Shown here: positions 1 through 5,424 of the stretch, in pieces
How positions within the stretch are numbered: position 1 is the first letter of the stretch
Layout of the letters: every line of letters starts with the position of its first letter
Assembly (NCBI GenBank): GCA_012270625.1
Contig: JAAXHZ010000313.1
Span: 1-5,424, forward strand
Direction of reading: 5' to 3'
Length of the DNA: 5,424 bases
Source of the DNA: Dehalococcoidia bacterium
Lineage (GTDB): Bacteria > Chloroflexota > Dehalococcoidia > SAR202 > UBA11138
Notes under the pieces: generated by a model
Told to the model about the DNA's origin: nothing
The model's input: the letters and a program-made list of their open reading frames with translations, nothing else
The model's database searches: none
Program-made: the position numbers and the translations under genes

Positions 1-176
1 GCCACGATGTAGAAGCCTTTGTCAGGCGAGTGTAGAACAGCATCGACTCCTGCGGTCACGAGCGACTCGTCCAAGGTCTTGCCCTCGGTCTCAAGGGCCA
101 TAGCTTGCTGGAATTCTACGATGCGTCTGGCGTCGTCGGGGCTAGCTTCACGGATCAATGGAGTTGACGAGGTCAA
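1..176 (-). CDS. GNAT family N-acetyltransferase, N-terminal part (runs off left edge)
   Basis: Reading the minus strand from a TTG at 176-174 gives 58 codons without a stop, continuing past base 1. The product has a typical GNAT N-terminus: IREASPDDARRIVEF at residues 8-22 forms strand 1 and helix 1, ETEGKTLDESLV at 29-40 matches the linker of GNATs with an 'ETEGK' helix 2 region, and GFYIV at 54-58 is the strand entering the core sheet. By family knowledge it would transfer an acetyl group from acetyl-CoA to an amine; the substrate cannot be told. The acetyl-CoA loop (Q/R-x-x-G-x-G/A) lies outside the window. The TTG start was chosen because GGAGG lies 6 bases upstream (187-183) and an extended -10 promoter lies further up; no ATG or GTG near the N-terminus has such a site. 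A GTG at 224-222 is in frame but overlaps the promoter. The gene is divergent from the hydrolase gene. The family call is fairly sure; the substrate is unknown. Confidence 0.78.
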   Translation of the reverse strand, partial: MTSSTPLIREASPDDARRIVEFQQAMALETEGKTLDESLVTAGVDAVLHSPDKGFYIV

Positions 177-182
177 AATCGG

Positions 183-187
183 CCTCC
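183..187 (-). promoter_or_regulatory. Shine-Dalgarno site for the GNAT gene
   Basis: GGAGG on the minus strand is followed by a 6-base spacer (CCGATT) and then TTG at 176-174. It is the clearest ribosome binding site in the window and decides the unusual TTG start of the acetyltransferase gene. Confidence 0.65.
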
Positions 188-212
188 GAGCTGAGCGGTC
201 ACGAGCGAGCGG

Positions 213-221
213 ATTGTAACA
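213..221 (-). promoter_or_regulatory. Extended -10 promoter for the GNAT gene
   Basis: The minus strand reads TGTTACAAT. TACAAT matches the sigma70 -10 consensus TATAAT at 5 of 6 positions and is preceded by the TGn extension. No good -35 hexamer is seen at 16-18 bases upstream, which is tolerated in extended -10 promoters. Transcription would start near 206, giving a leader of about 30 bases that contains the GGAGG ribosome site. Consensus matching by eye only. Confidence 0.4.
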
Positions 222-244
222 CACGATGATGACCTGCCTCCGAA

Positions 245-273
245 TTGACCTGCAGCAATCGCAGTGCTATCGT
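245..273 (+). promoter_or_regulatory. Sigma70-like promoter for the CocE-type hydrolase gene
   Basis: TTGACC at 245-250 matches the -35 consensus TTGACA at 5 of 6 positions. A spacer of exactly 17 bases separates it from TATCGT at 268-273, which matches TATAAT at 4 of 6. Transcription would start near 280, about 40 bases before the ATG at 320. It lies back to back with the acetyltransferase promoter in the divergent gap. The placement also argues against translation starting at the TTG at 245, since that TTG would be the -35 box. Confidence 0.45.
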
Positions 274-319
274 CCAGCAAAGCTCACTGATCCCCAGACA
301 CAGAAGATGCGAGGCTCCC

Positions 320-2080
320 ATGCTGCCGAAACCTGTAAAGGACGAATTCCGACGGTCAACATCTGTATCTTCGGAGACCAATGTCGCGGTACCAATGAGA
401 GACGGCGTTGTTTTGCGGGCCGACGTTTACAGGCCGTCGGGGAGTGGGCGTCACCCTACCCTGCTGCAGCGTATTCCCTACGGCAAGCACCAGCCGCGCT
501 ATCGGAGCATGTACCTCGACCCCATGCGCGCGCTCGACCGGGGGTACGCGGTCGTGATACAGGACGTGCGCGGTCGTCACGCCTCTGATGGAGAGTGGTA
601 TCCGTACGTCAACGAGCCGCGCGATGGTTTCGACACGATAGACTGGGTCGCTTCCCAGCCGTGGTCGGACGGGACGGTCGGGATGTTCGGCATTTCGTAT
701 CACGGAGCGACGCAATGGCTGGCGGCGACAGAGGCGCATCCCGCGCTCAAAGCGATCGTACCGGGTGTAACGGCGGACTCATACTACGACAGCTGGACGT
801 ACCTCGGCGGCGTCTTCCAGCTGTTCTGGATAAGCGGCTGGGCGTCGGCGTTCGCTCTGGACGACTTCTCACCGCGCATAGAGCGACTTCCGGAGGCAAG
901 GGCGCTGCTGCGCGAGTGGCGTCGCGATCCGTTCGCGGTCGCGAACCATGTGCCACTTACCAATATGCCCGCGCTTAGGGACGTCGCCGAGTATTACTAT
1001 CACTGGCTCGAACATCCAACATATGACGACTACTGGAAGTCGTTCGCTCCTCGCGAGAAGTACGACAGCATAACTGTGCCCGCGCTCAATCAGGGCGGCT
1101 GGTACGATGGTTTCATCCGCGCGACGCTGCGCAACTACGAGGACATGCGTGAACAGGGCGGGAGCGATCTGGCGCGTTCGCAGCAGCACCTCGTGGTCGG
1201 TCCGTGGCTGCACCAGGCTCTTCCCGAACCGTCAGCGGGCAACGGCTACTTCGGGCCGTCGGCATCAGGGGCCGCCATTGACTGGCACGGGATGCAGCTG
1301 GCGTGGTTCGATCGATGGCTGAGAGACGAGGACAACGGCGTCGATTCGGACCCGAGCGCGTACCTGTTCGTGATGGGCGCGAACGAGTGGCGATCTGAAG
1401 AGGTCTGGCCTCCACCAGACTCGGAGACGATGACGCTGTTCCTTCGCAGCGAGGGTAGAGCCAATACGCTGAATGGAGATGGCTTACTGTCTGCCGATCC
1501 TCCAGCCGAGTCGGAGTCTCCCGATCAATTCCTGTACGATCCGGCGAATCCGGTGCCCACTTTTGGGGGCGCTCATCTTGGAGGCGTGCCGACGATCTTT
1601 GAGGTTGGAGTCCAGGATCAGCGTGCAGTCGAGGCCCGCGAGGACGTGCTGGTTTACACTTCCGAGCCGCTAGAGCGCGATATAGAGGTCACGGGCTATG
1701 TAACACTCGACCTGTGGGCAGCGACCACGGCAGAGGATGCCGACTGGACGGCCAAACTGGCTGACGTTCATCCCGACGGCCGCGCGCTGAACGTGTGCGA
1801 CGGAATCCTCAGGGCCAGCTACCGGGACTCGCTGGAGTCGCCGTCTCGAGTGCGGGCCGGGGAGGTTCGTCAATTCAGGGTAGATGTCGGACCGACATCG
1901 ATGCTGTTCCGCAAGGACCACCGGATAAGGTTGGAGGTGTCGTCCAGCAACTTCCCGGCGTATGCTCGGTACACCGGCTCTCCACACGACCGGTCGGCTA
2001 ACATGGCGACGTCAACTCAGACTGTGCTGCACGATGCGGCGCATCCATCGGCGCTGGAGCTGCCGGTAGTGCAAAGGTAG
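320..2080 (+). CDS. CocE/NonD family alpha/beta-hydrolase (X-Pro dipeptidyl-peptidase S15-like)
   Basis: This complete 586-residue protein has the size and layout of the cocaine esterase/S15 family, which hydrolyses esters or amides with a Ser-His-Asp triad. The N-terminal signature MRDGVVLRADVYRP is at 26-39. The family's oxyanion-hole tyrosine would be Y54 in RIPYGK. GISYHG at 124-129 is the nucleophile elbow with Ser126. A helical cap follows (about 150-245). Asp263 in GGWYDG and His298 in GPWLH complete the triad. The C-terminal half is the CocE jelly-roll domain: FLYDPANPVPTFGG at 404-417, the YTSEPL...GYVTLDLW strands from 446, and the RIRLEVSSSNFPAYARY ending. No signal peptide is seen, so it is probably cytoplasmic. 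The ATG at 320 has GAGG 5 bases upstream. The frame stays open back to a TTG at 245, but that coincides with a -35 box and would add 25 residues of non-family sequence. The true substrate (ester, amide, beta-lactam side chain or peptide) cannot be inferred. The 3' end faces the PPOX gene across 8 bases. Confidence 0.9.
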   Translation: MLPKPVKDEFRRSTSVSSETNVAVPMRDGVVLRADVYRPSGSGRHPTLLQRIPYGKHQPRYRSMYLDPMRALDRGYAVVIQDVRGRHASDGEWYPYVNEPRDGFDTIDWVASQPWSDGTVGMFGISYHGATQWLAATEAHPALKAIVPGVTADSYYDSWTYLGGVFQLFWISGWASAFALDDFSPRIERLPEARALLREWRRDPFAVANHVPLTNMPALRDVAEYYYHWLEHPTYDDYWKSFAPREKYDSITVPALNQGGWYDGFIRATLRNYEDMREQGGSDLARSQQHLVVGPWLHQALPEPSAGNGYFGPSASGAAIDWHGMQLAWFDRWLRDEDNGVDSDPSAYLFVMGANEWRSEEVWPPPDSETMTLFLRSEGRANTLNGDGLLSADPPAESESPDQFLYDPANPVPTFGGAHLGGVPTIFEVGVQDQRAVEAREDVLVYTSEPLERDIEVTGYVTLDLWAATTAEDADWTAKLADVHPDGRALNVCDGILRASYRDSLESPSRVRAGEVRQFRVDVGPTSMLFRKDHRIRLEVSSSNFPAYARYTGSPHDRSANMATSTQTVLHDAAHPSALELPVVQR

Positions 2081-2088
2081 CCGGGAAG

Positions 2089-2505
2089 CTATTCTTCGGA
2101 CGTGTAGTCGGCCACACGAGTTGGGATCAGGCGGAAGATGACGACTTCGGGGTGATCTCCTCGATAGCCGTCGGCGAAGGCGCGTCCCTCTTCCTCGCCG
2201 TAGTATCGGGTGGCCATCGACAGCACGAGATCGTACAGGGGCCTCTGGACCTCCTCGACCGTGCCATCGACTATCACCGACCTGTACGGCGGCTCTCGCC
2301 AGTCAACGCACAGCGATGCGTGCGGATCGCGCAGCAGGTTACGCCACTTGAGTGTGCGGCGGCCAGTGAAGAAGTACGCGGTGCCGTCTTCCCACTGATA
2401 CCAGATCGGAGCCGAGCGAGGACGGCCTTGGACATCGACGGTACTGATGACGCCGACCAAGGTCTGGCTGAGGAAGTCGTGAATGTGCGGACTTATGGCA
2501 GTCAT
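2089..2505 (-). CDS. PPOX-class (pyridoxamine 5'-phosphate oxidase-like, possibly F420-dependent) protein
   Basis: From ATG 2505 this is a 138-residue protein with the split beta-barrel pattern of the Rv1155/PPOX-class F420-dependent family. Visible are LVGVISTVDVQGRPRSAPIW (16-35), DGTAYFFT (40-47), LKWRNLLRDPHASLCVD (52-68; the stretch that usually contacts the cofactor phosphate), RSVIVDGTVEEV (75-86), the RYYGEEEGRAFADGYRG helix (100-116) and a final VIFRLIPTRVADY strand. Family members bind FMN or F420 and reduce or oxidise small molecules; the cofactor cannot be settled from sequence alone. No Shine-Dalgarno site precedes ATG 2505. The frame is open further upstream, through GTG 2514 and ATG 2547, where it begins with a VapC toxin N-terminus, and on to 2661. 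The 138-residue form fits the family best; the 152-residue form from 2547 would carry the toxin stub. The gene lies downstream of the antitoxin gene on the same strand. Confidence 0.82.
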   Translation of the reverse strand: MTAISPHIHDFLSQTLVGVISTVDVQGRPRSAPIWYQWEDGTAYFFTGRRTLKWRNLLRDPHASLCVDWREPPYRSVIVDGTVEEVQRPLYDLVLSMATRYYGEEEGRAFADGYRGDHPEVVIFRLIPTRVADYTSEE

Positions 2506-2514
2506 GTGGGTCAC

Positions 2515-2547
2515 AACGAGAGCGGAGGCATCAACGACCGCCGTCAT
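2515..2547 (-). pseudogene. vapC-type PIN-domain toxin remnant (first ~11 codons), fused in frame to the PPOX gene
   Basis: An ATG at 2547-2545 lies inside the last codons of the antitoxin gene, in another frame (17-base overlap including the antitoxin stop). This is the usual arrangement of a VapBC/FitAB toxin start. It encodes MTAVVDASALV, the standard opening strand of PIN-domain toxins, in which the Asp of VVDASALV is the first metal-binding acidic residue. After that no PIN sequence remains: three more codons (V-T-H) lead directly to the ATG of the PPOX protein in the same frame. The other conserved acidic residues and the toxin body (normally about 120-140 residues) are absent. Inference: a deletion or replacement removed nearly all of vapC. 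The match is short, but motif, position and overlap agree. Confidence 0.6.
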
Positions 2548-2779
2548 TTCTGTCAGCATCGCGAGCTTCGAGTATCTTTGACGCCGGGATTCGAGTACGC
2601 GTAGTCCGCTTGAAGCGTCGAGCTTCCTCAAGCCACTCGTCAATAGATGGCCTAGATACAATTCGTTCCAGTTCTCCGCGTAGGTATTCCTGCATAGATT
2701 GGCGTTTGCGCGCGGCGCGCGCGGCCAACTCGTCTCGGACTTCTTCTGGAACGTTTCTTATTGTTATCTGTACTGGCAT
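2531..2779 (-). CDS. FitA/VapB-type ribbon-helix-helix antitoxin (toxin partner lost)
   Basis: An 82-residue protein. Residues 1-45 form a ribbon-helix-helix DNA-binding domain of the FitA-like type: strand VQITIRNVP (3-11), helix EEVRDELAARAARKR (12-26), turn QSM (27-29) and helix QEYLRGELERIV (30-41). The C-terminal tail (about 45-82) contains IDEWLEE and IPASKILEARDADR; the ILEARD ending is typical of FitA-like antitoxins, whose tail wraps the toxin active site. Such proteins dimerise, repress their own promoter and neutralise a PIN-domain RNase. Here the antitoxin is intact, but the toxin gene that should follow is reduced to about 11 codons. No Shine-Dalgarno site precedes ATG 2779; a possible -10 element just upstream suggests a leaderless transcript. 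It lies 75 bases downstream of uvrA on the same strand. The remaining role, if any, is unknown: a solitary regulator, an anti-toxin acting on a related toxin elsewhere, or a decaying gene. Confidence 0.85.
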   Translation of the reverse strand: MPVQITIRNVPEEVRDELAARAARKRQSMQEYLRGELERIVSRPSIDEWLEEARRFKRTTRTRIPASKILEARDADRNDGGR

Positions 2780-2785
2780 AACTGA

Positions 2786-2814
2786 ATTTTGACAGCACAG
2801 GTAGAGTTACGCAA
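2786..2814 (-). promoter_or_regulatory. Possible weak promoter of the antitoxin gene, giving a leaderless mRNA
   Basis: On the minus strand TTGCGT (3 of 6 to -35) is followed by 17 bases and then CAAAAT (4 of 6 to -10), which ends 6 bases before the ATG at 2779. Transcription starting about 7 bases after the -10 box would begin at or beside the ATG, so the mRNA would lack a leader. This would explain the missing Shine-Dalgarno site. The hexamers are weak and were matched by eye, so this is a suggestion only. Confidence 0.22.
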
Positions 2815-2818
2815 GGAG

Positions 2819-2844
2819 CGCCGTGACGCTTTCTTAAGACGGCG
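2819..2844 (-). terminator. Inverted repeat in the uvrA-antitoxin gap (hairpin, weak terminator or operator candidate)
   Basis: CGCCGT at 2819-2824 and its exact complement ACGGCG at 2839-2844 form a 6-base-pair, GC-rich stem with a 14-base loop, starting 10 bases after the uvrA stop. It is in the right place to end uvrA transcription, but no T-run follows on the minus strand, so it is not a classical intrinsic terminator. It could instead be a processing site or a binding site for the antitoxin, which lies just downstream. Confidence 0.25.
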
Positions 2845-2854
2845 GGGACTAGAT

Positions 2855-5424
2855 TCAGTCCGCCGCTTGCGCGGAGCCGATATCGAAGCTTGGCAGGACA
2901 TCTCGCAGGTAGTGTCCTGTCTGTGAGTGGTCCATCGCGGTCAGGTCTTCGGGTGTGCCCTGCGCGACTATGTCTCCGCCCCTGTCGCCGGCGCCTGGAC
3001 CGAGGTCGATGAGCCAGTCGGCGCTCTTTATCAGATCGAGATGGTGTTCGATGAGCACCACGCTGTTTCCGGCATCTACCAGGCGATGAAGGACACGCAT
3101 GAGGTGGGAGCAGTCCTCGAATGAGAGCCCAGTAGTCGGCTCGTCCAGTATGTATAGAGTCTGCCCGGTGGCGCGCTTAGACAGCTCGGTCGATAGCTTC
3201 ACACGCTGCGCTTCGCCACCGCTAAGCTGCGTGGCCGGCTGTCCGAGTCGTATGTAGCCCAGACCGACATCGAACATGGTTTGGAGCTTTCGCTTGACGC
3301 GCGGGATGTTCTCGAAGTGTTCCAGCGCCTCGGTCACCGTCATGCTCAGGACCTCGGCGATGTTCGCGCCTTTCCATTCGATCTCAAGGGCCTCGCGGTT
3401 GTAGCGGGCGCCTGAACAGACCTCGCAGGGGACGGTCACGTCGGGCAGGAACTGCATCTCTATGTTGATGTAGCCGTCACCGGTACACGCCTCGCATCTG
3501 CCGCCCTTGACGTTGAAGGAGAACCTTCCTGGCTTATAGCCGCGCGTGCGCGCTTCGGGAACCGTAGCAAACAGCTCACGTATAGGTGTGAACGTGCCGG
3601 TGTAGGTCGCGGGGTTCGAGCGTGGCGTGCGGCCGATCGGCGACTGATCTATGTTGACCACCTTGTCTATGTTTTCGATACCGTGTATGGAGTCGCAGTC
3701 GCCCGGGCGCTCGCGGGCGCGATAGAGGGTCTGCGCCAGCTTCTTGTACAGGATCTCGTAGATGAGCGTGCTCTTGCCGGAGCCGGATACCCCGGTTATG
3801 CAGACTAGCTGGCCCAGGGGAATCTGGACGTCGATGTCCCTGAGGTTATTCTGTCGCGCACCCTTGATGGTGATGGATTTTCCAATACCGGACCTGCGTT
3901 CAGTGGGTACTGGAATCTGCTTCGTGCCGCCGAGGTACTGTCCTGTGAGGGAGCTGGGAGTATCTATGATGACCTGAACAGGCCCTTCGGCGACGACGTG
4001 TCCTCCGTGCTCTCCTGCACCAGGTCCTAGATCTACTATGTGATCAGAGGCGCGCATGATTGCCTCATCATGCTCGACGATCAGCACCGTGTTTCCGATG
4101 TCACGCAGGTTCTGGAGCGTGCGGATCAGACGGTGGTCGTCTGCCGGATGTAGACCTATGGAAGGCTCGTCGCATACGTACAGAACGCCCATTAGTCCGG
4201 ACCCGATCTGTGTAGCAAGTCTAATCCGCTGGGCTTCTCCGCCGCTCAGGGTCGAAGCGGTTCGTGAGAGCGTAAGGTAGTCCAAGCCGATATTCAGCAG
4301 GAATCTTAGCCTGGCTTCGATCTCCTTGAGGATCTGCTCGGCTATGGCCTTTTCGCGGTCTGTCAGAAGATCGTCAGGACCGACGCCGTTGGTAGATGGA
4401 GCCGCTCCTGAAATGACATTGATCCATTGCAGCGCTTGGGAAATGGAGCGGTCAGTCATGTCGGTTATGTTCGATCCACCTATGGTGACAGCCAGAGCCT
4501 CCGGTCTGAGCTTCTGTCCATCGCAGTCGGCACACGGTCGGGCCGACATGTATCTTTCGATCTCTTGACGGACATGGTCAGACTCGGTCTCCATATACCG
4601 ACGCTCAAGGTTGTTCAGAACTCCCTCGAAGCGCGTATCCCAGCGATAAGTCCGTCCGCGCTGGGTGCGGTGAGTGATACGAATCCGCTTTCGACCCGTA
4701 CCGCGGAGCAGGGCGTTTAGCTGTCGCTTGGTGAATGTATTGACTGGATCTTCTACACTGAAGCCGAATTCCCTGCCAAGTGACTCGAGCTGGCTCATGT
4801 TCCATGAAGCCACTGTGCCCGTCCGCGACCATGGCTCGATCGCACCTCCGGCGATGCTCTTAGTCTTATCGGGAATAGCGAGGTCAGGATCGACTTCCAG
4901 CTTGTACCCCAGACCTGTACACGTGGAGCAGGCGCCGTGTGGATTGTTGAAGCTGAAAGTACGCGGCTCCAACTCGCCCAGGCTGATGCTGCAATGGACA
5001 CATGCGAAGTGCTCGGAGAACAGCATCTCTTGGTCTCCGGCTACATCCACGAGGACGGTTCCCCCTGCCATGCGCAGGGCCGTCTCCACGGAGTCGGTGA
5101 CGCGGGCAACGTCGGCGCTGTCTCCTGACACCAAGCGGTCGACCACGATCTCGATGGTGTGCCATTTTTGCTTGTCGAGGTCGAACTGCTCGCTCAGGTC
5201 GTGGACTTCGCCGTTCACTCTCACCCTGACGAATCCGGCTTGGCGCGCATTCTCGAACACTTCCTTGTGCTCACCCTTGCGACGCCTGACCATCGGCGCG
5301 AGAATCTGGAGCCTCGTCCTATCGGGCAGGCCCAGAACCGAGTCCACGATCTGCTGGACCGTCTGTCGCTCGACCGGGCGTCCGCATTTGTAGCAGTGCG
5401 GGCGCCCTACCCTAGCGAACAGCA
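2855..5424 (-). CDS. uvrA: UvrA, excinuclease ABC subunit A (start beyond right edge)
   Basis: 855 residues of UvrA, the damage-sensing ATPase that loads UvrB in nucleotide excision repair. The frame is open to the right edge and begins at LFARVGRPHC, aligned with about residue 111 of E. coli UvrA; the first Walker A and true start are therefore missing, and the GTG at 5347 is internal. Residue numbers here count from the window edge. Visible in order: UvrB-binding region with RRRKGEHKEVF (46-56); first zinc module CVHC (141-144) and CSTC (165-168); insertion domain with FEGVLNNLERRYMETES (265-281); signature LSGGEAQR (392-399) and Walker B VCDEPSIGLHP; second Walker A GVSGSGKST (544-552, Lys550); DQSPIGRTPRSNPATYTG; second zinc module C643, C646, C666, C669; second signature LSGGEAQR (733-740) and Walker B ILDEPTTGLS. 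After the second Walker B, Ser767 replaces the histidine usual in GLH. No frameshift is seen, and the full protein would be about 965 residues, normal for the family. The antitoxin gene follows after 75 bases. Confidence 0.97.
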   Translation of the reverse strand, partial: LFARVGRPHCYKCGRPVERQTVQQIVDSVLGLPDRTRLQILAPMVRRRKGEHKEVFENARQAGFVRVRVNGEVHDLSEQFDLDKQKWHTIEIVVDRLVSGDSADVARVTDSVETALRMAGGTVLVDVAGDQEMLFSEHFACVHCSISLGELEPRTFSFNNPHGACSTCTGLGYKLEVDPDLAIPDKTKSIAGGAIEPWSRTGTVASWNMSQLESLGREFGFSVEDPVNTFTKRQLNALLRGTGRKRIRITHRTQRGRTYRWDTRFEGVLNNLERRYMETESDHVRQEIERYMSARPCADCDGQKLRPEALAVTIGGSNITDMTDRSISQALQWINVISGAAPSTNGVGPDDLLTDREKAIAEQILKEIEARLRFLLNIGLDYLTLSRTASTLSGGEAQRIRLATQIGSGLMGVLYVCDEPSIGLHPADDHRLIRTLQNLRDIGNTVLIVEHDEAIMRASDHIVDLGPGAGEHGGHVVAEGPVQVIIDTPSSLTGQYLGGTKQIPVPTERRSGIGKSITIKGARQNNLRDIDVQIPLGQLVCITGVSGSGKSTLIYEILYKKLAQTLYRARERPGDCDSIHGIENIDKVVNIDQSPIGRTPRSNPATYTGTFTPIRELFATVPEARTRGYKPGRFSFNVKGGRCEACTGDGYINIEMQFLPDVTVPCEVCSGARYNREALEIEWKGANIAEVLSMTVTEALEHFENIPRVKRKLQTMFDVGLGYIRLGQPATQLSGGEAQRVKLSTELSKRATGQTLYILDEPTTGLSFEDCSHLMRVLHRLVDAGNSVVLIEHHLDLIKSADWLIDLGPGAGDRGGDIVAQGTPEDLTAMDHSQTGHYLRDVLPSFDIGSAQAAD

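Noticed and set aside
245..319. A 25-codon N-terminal extension of the CocE-type hydrolase starting at TTG 245
   Set aside because: The TTG is part of a good -35 box with a matching -10 at 17 bases, has no ribosome site, and the extra residues do not look like this family. ATG 320 has GAGG at a suitable distance.
2081..2098. Hairpin between the hydrolase and PPOX stop codons as a shared bidirectional terminator
   Set aside because: Only GAAG/CTTC pairs cleanly, plus two more pairs after a 2-base bulge, and there is no T-run on either strand; too weak to call.
2506..2661. The full 190-residue open frame (from ATG 2661) as the PPOX protein
   Set aside because: Its first 38 residues lie antisense-free but wholly within the antitoxin gene in another frame and resemble no domain; recognisable family sequence starts only at 2505, and the only meaningful upstream segment is the toxin stub at 2515-2547.
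2781..2859. Inverted 7-mers ACTGAAT (2781-2787) and ATTCAGT (2853-2859) flanking the uvrA-antitoxin gap
   Set aside because: Seven bases with no extension on either side and a 65-base gap is within chance; no sign of a mobile element or attachment site accompanies it.
5345..5347. GTG as the start of uvrA
   Set aside because: The frame continues upstream through LFARVGRPHCYKCGRPVERQ to the window edge, which is conserved UvrA sequence, so the GTG is an internal valine and the gene is cut by the window.
4674..5393. Long plus-strand open frame (239 codons) opposite uvrA
   Set aside because: It lies entirely antisense to strongly conserved UvrA motifs, has low-complexity Ser/Arg-rich composition typical of an antisense shadow, and shows no domain.
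1..5424. CRISPR arrays, tRNA or rRNA genes, insertion sequences
   Set aside because: No regularly spaced repeats, cloverleaf-like segments, rRNA motifs or transposase-like frames were found on reading both strands; nearly all bases are taken up by the listed genes.

Overview
This is an ordinary-looking bacterial chromosomal window with moderately high GC (judged by eye, not counted). It is gene-dense, with very short gaps. The gene mix is a GNAT acetyltransferase, a CocE-type hydrolase, a PPOX/F420-class flavoprotein, a FitA-type antitoxin and UvrA. Together with TTG starts, weak or absent Shine-Dalgarno sites and the UvrA Walker B context (VCDEPSIGLHP), this would suit Chloroflexota (Dehalococcoidia/SAR202-like) or another high-GC environmental lineage. 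That assignment is an inference with low confidence, because no rRNA or lineage-specific marker is present.

Layout from left to right. Bases 1-176 (minus) hold the N-terminal 58 residues of a GNAT acetyltransferase that runs off the left edge and starts with TTG behind a GGAGG ribosome site. Bases 177-319 are a divergent control region with an extended -10 promoter for the acetyltransferase and a sigma70-like promoter for the gene on the right. Bases 320-2080 (plus) encode a complete CocE/NonD-family serine hydrolase with all catalytic residues visible. It meets the next gene tail to tail across only 8 bases. Bases 2089-2505 (minus) encode a PPOX-fold, pyridoxamine-phosphate-oxidase-like protein. 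Bases 2531-2779 (minus) encode an intact FitA/VapB-type ribbon-helix-helix antitoxin. Bases 2855-5424 (minus) encode UvrA lacking only about the first 110 residues, which lie beyond the right edge.

uvrA, the antitoxin and the PPOX gene are co-directional (minus strand) and could be partly co-transcribed, although the antitoxin has a possible promoter of its own. No single pathway joins the genes: DNA repair, an orphaned toxin-antitoxin half and two or three housekeeping or detoxification enzymes lie side by side.

The most interesting spot is 2505-2547. Overlapping the end of the antitoxin gene, exactly where a VapC toxin should start, is an ATG followed by the PIN-domain opening (VVDASALV). 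After about 11 codons the toxin stops being recognisable and the same frame runs straight into the PPOX protein. The toxin body appears to have been deleted, leaving an orphan antitoxin and a toxin stub fused in frame to an unrelated enzyme. No convincing wholly new system was found.
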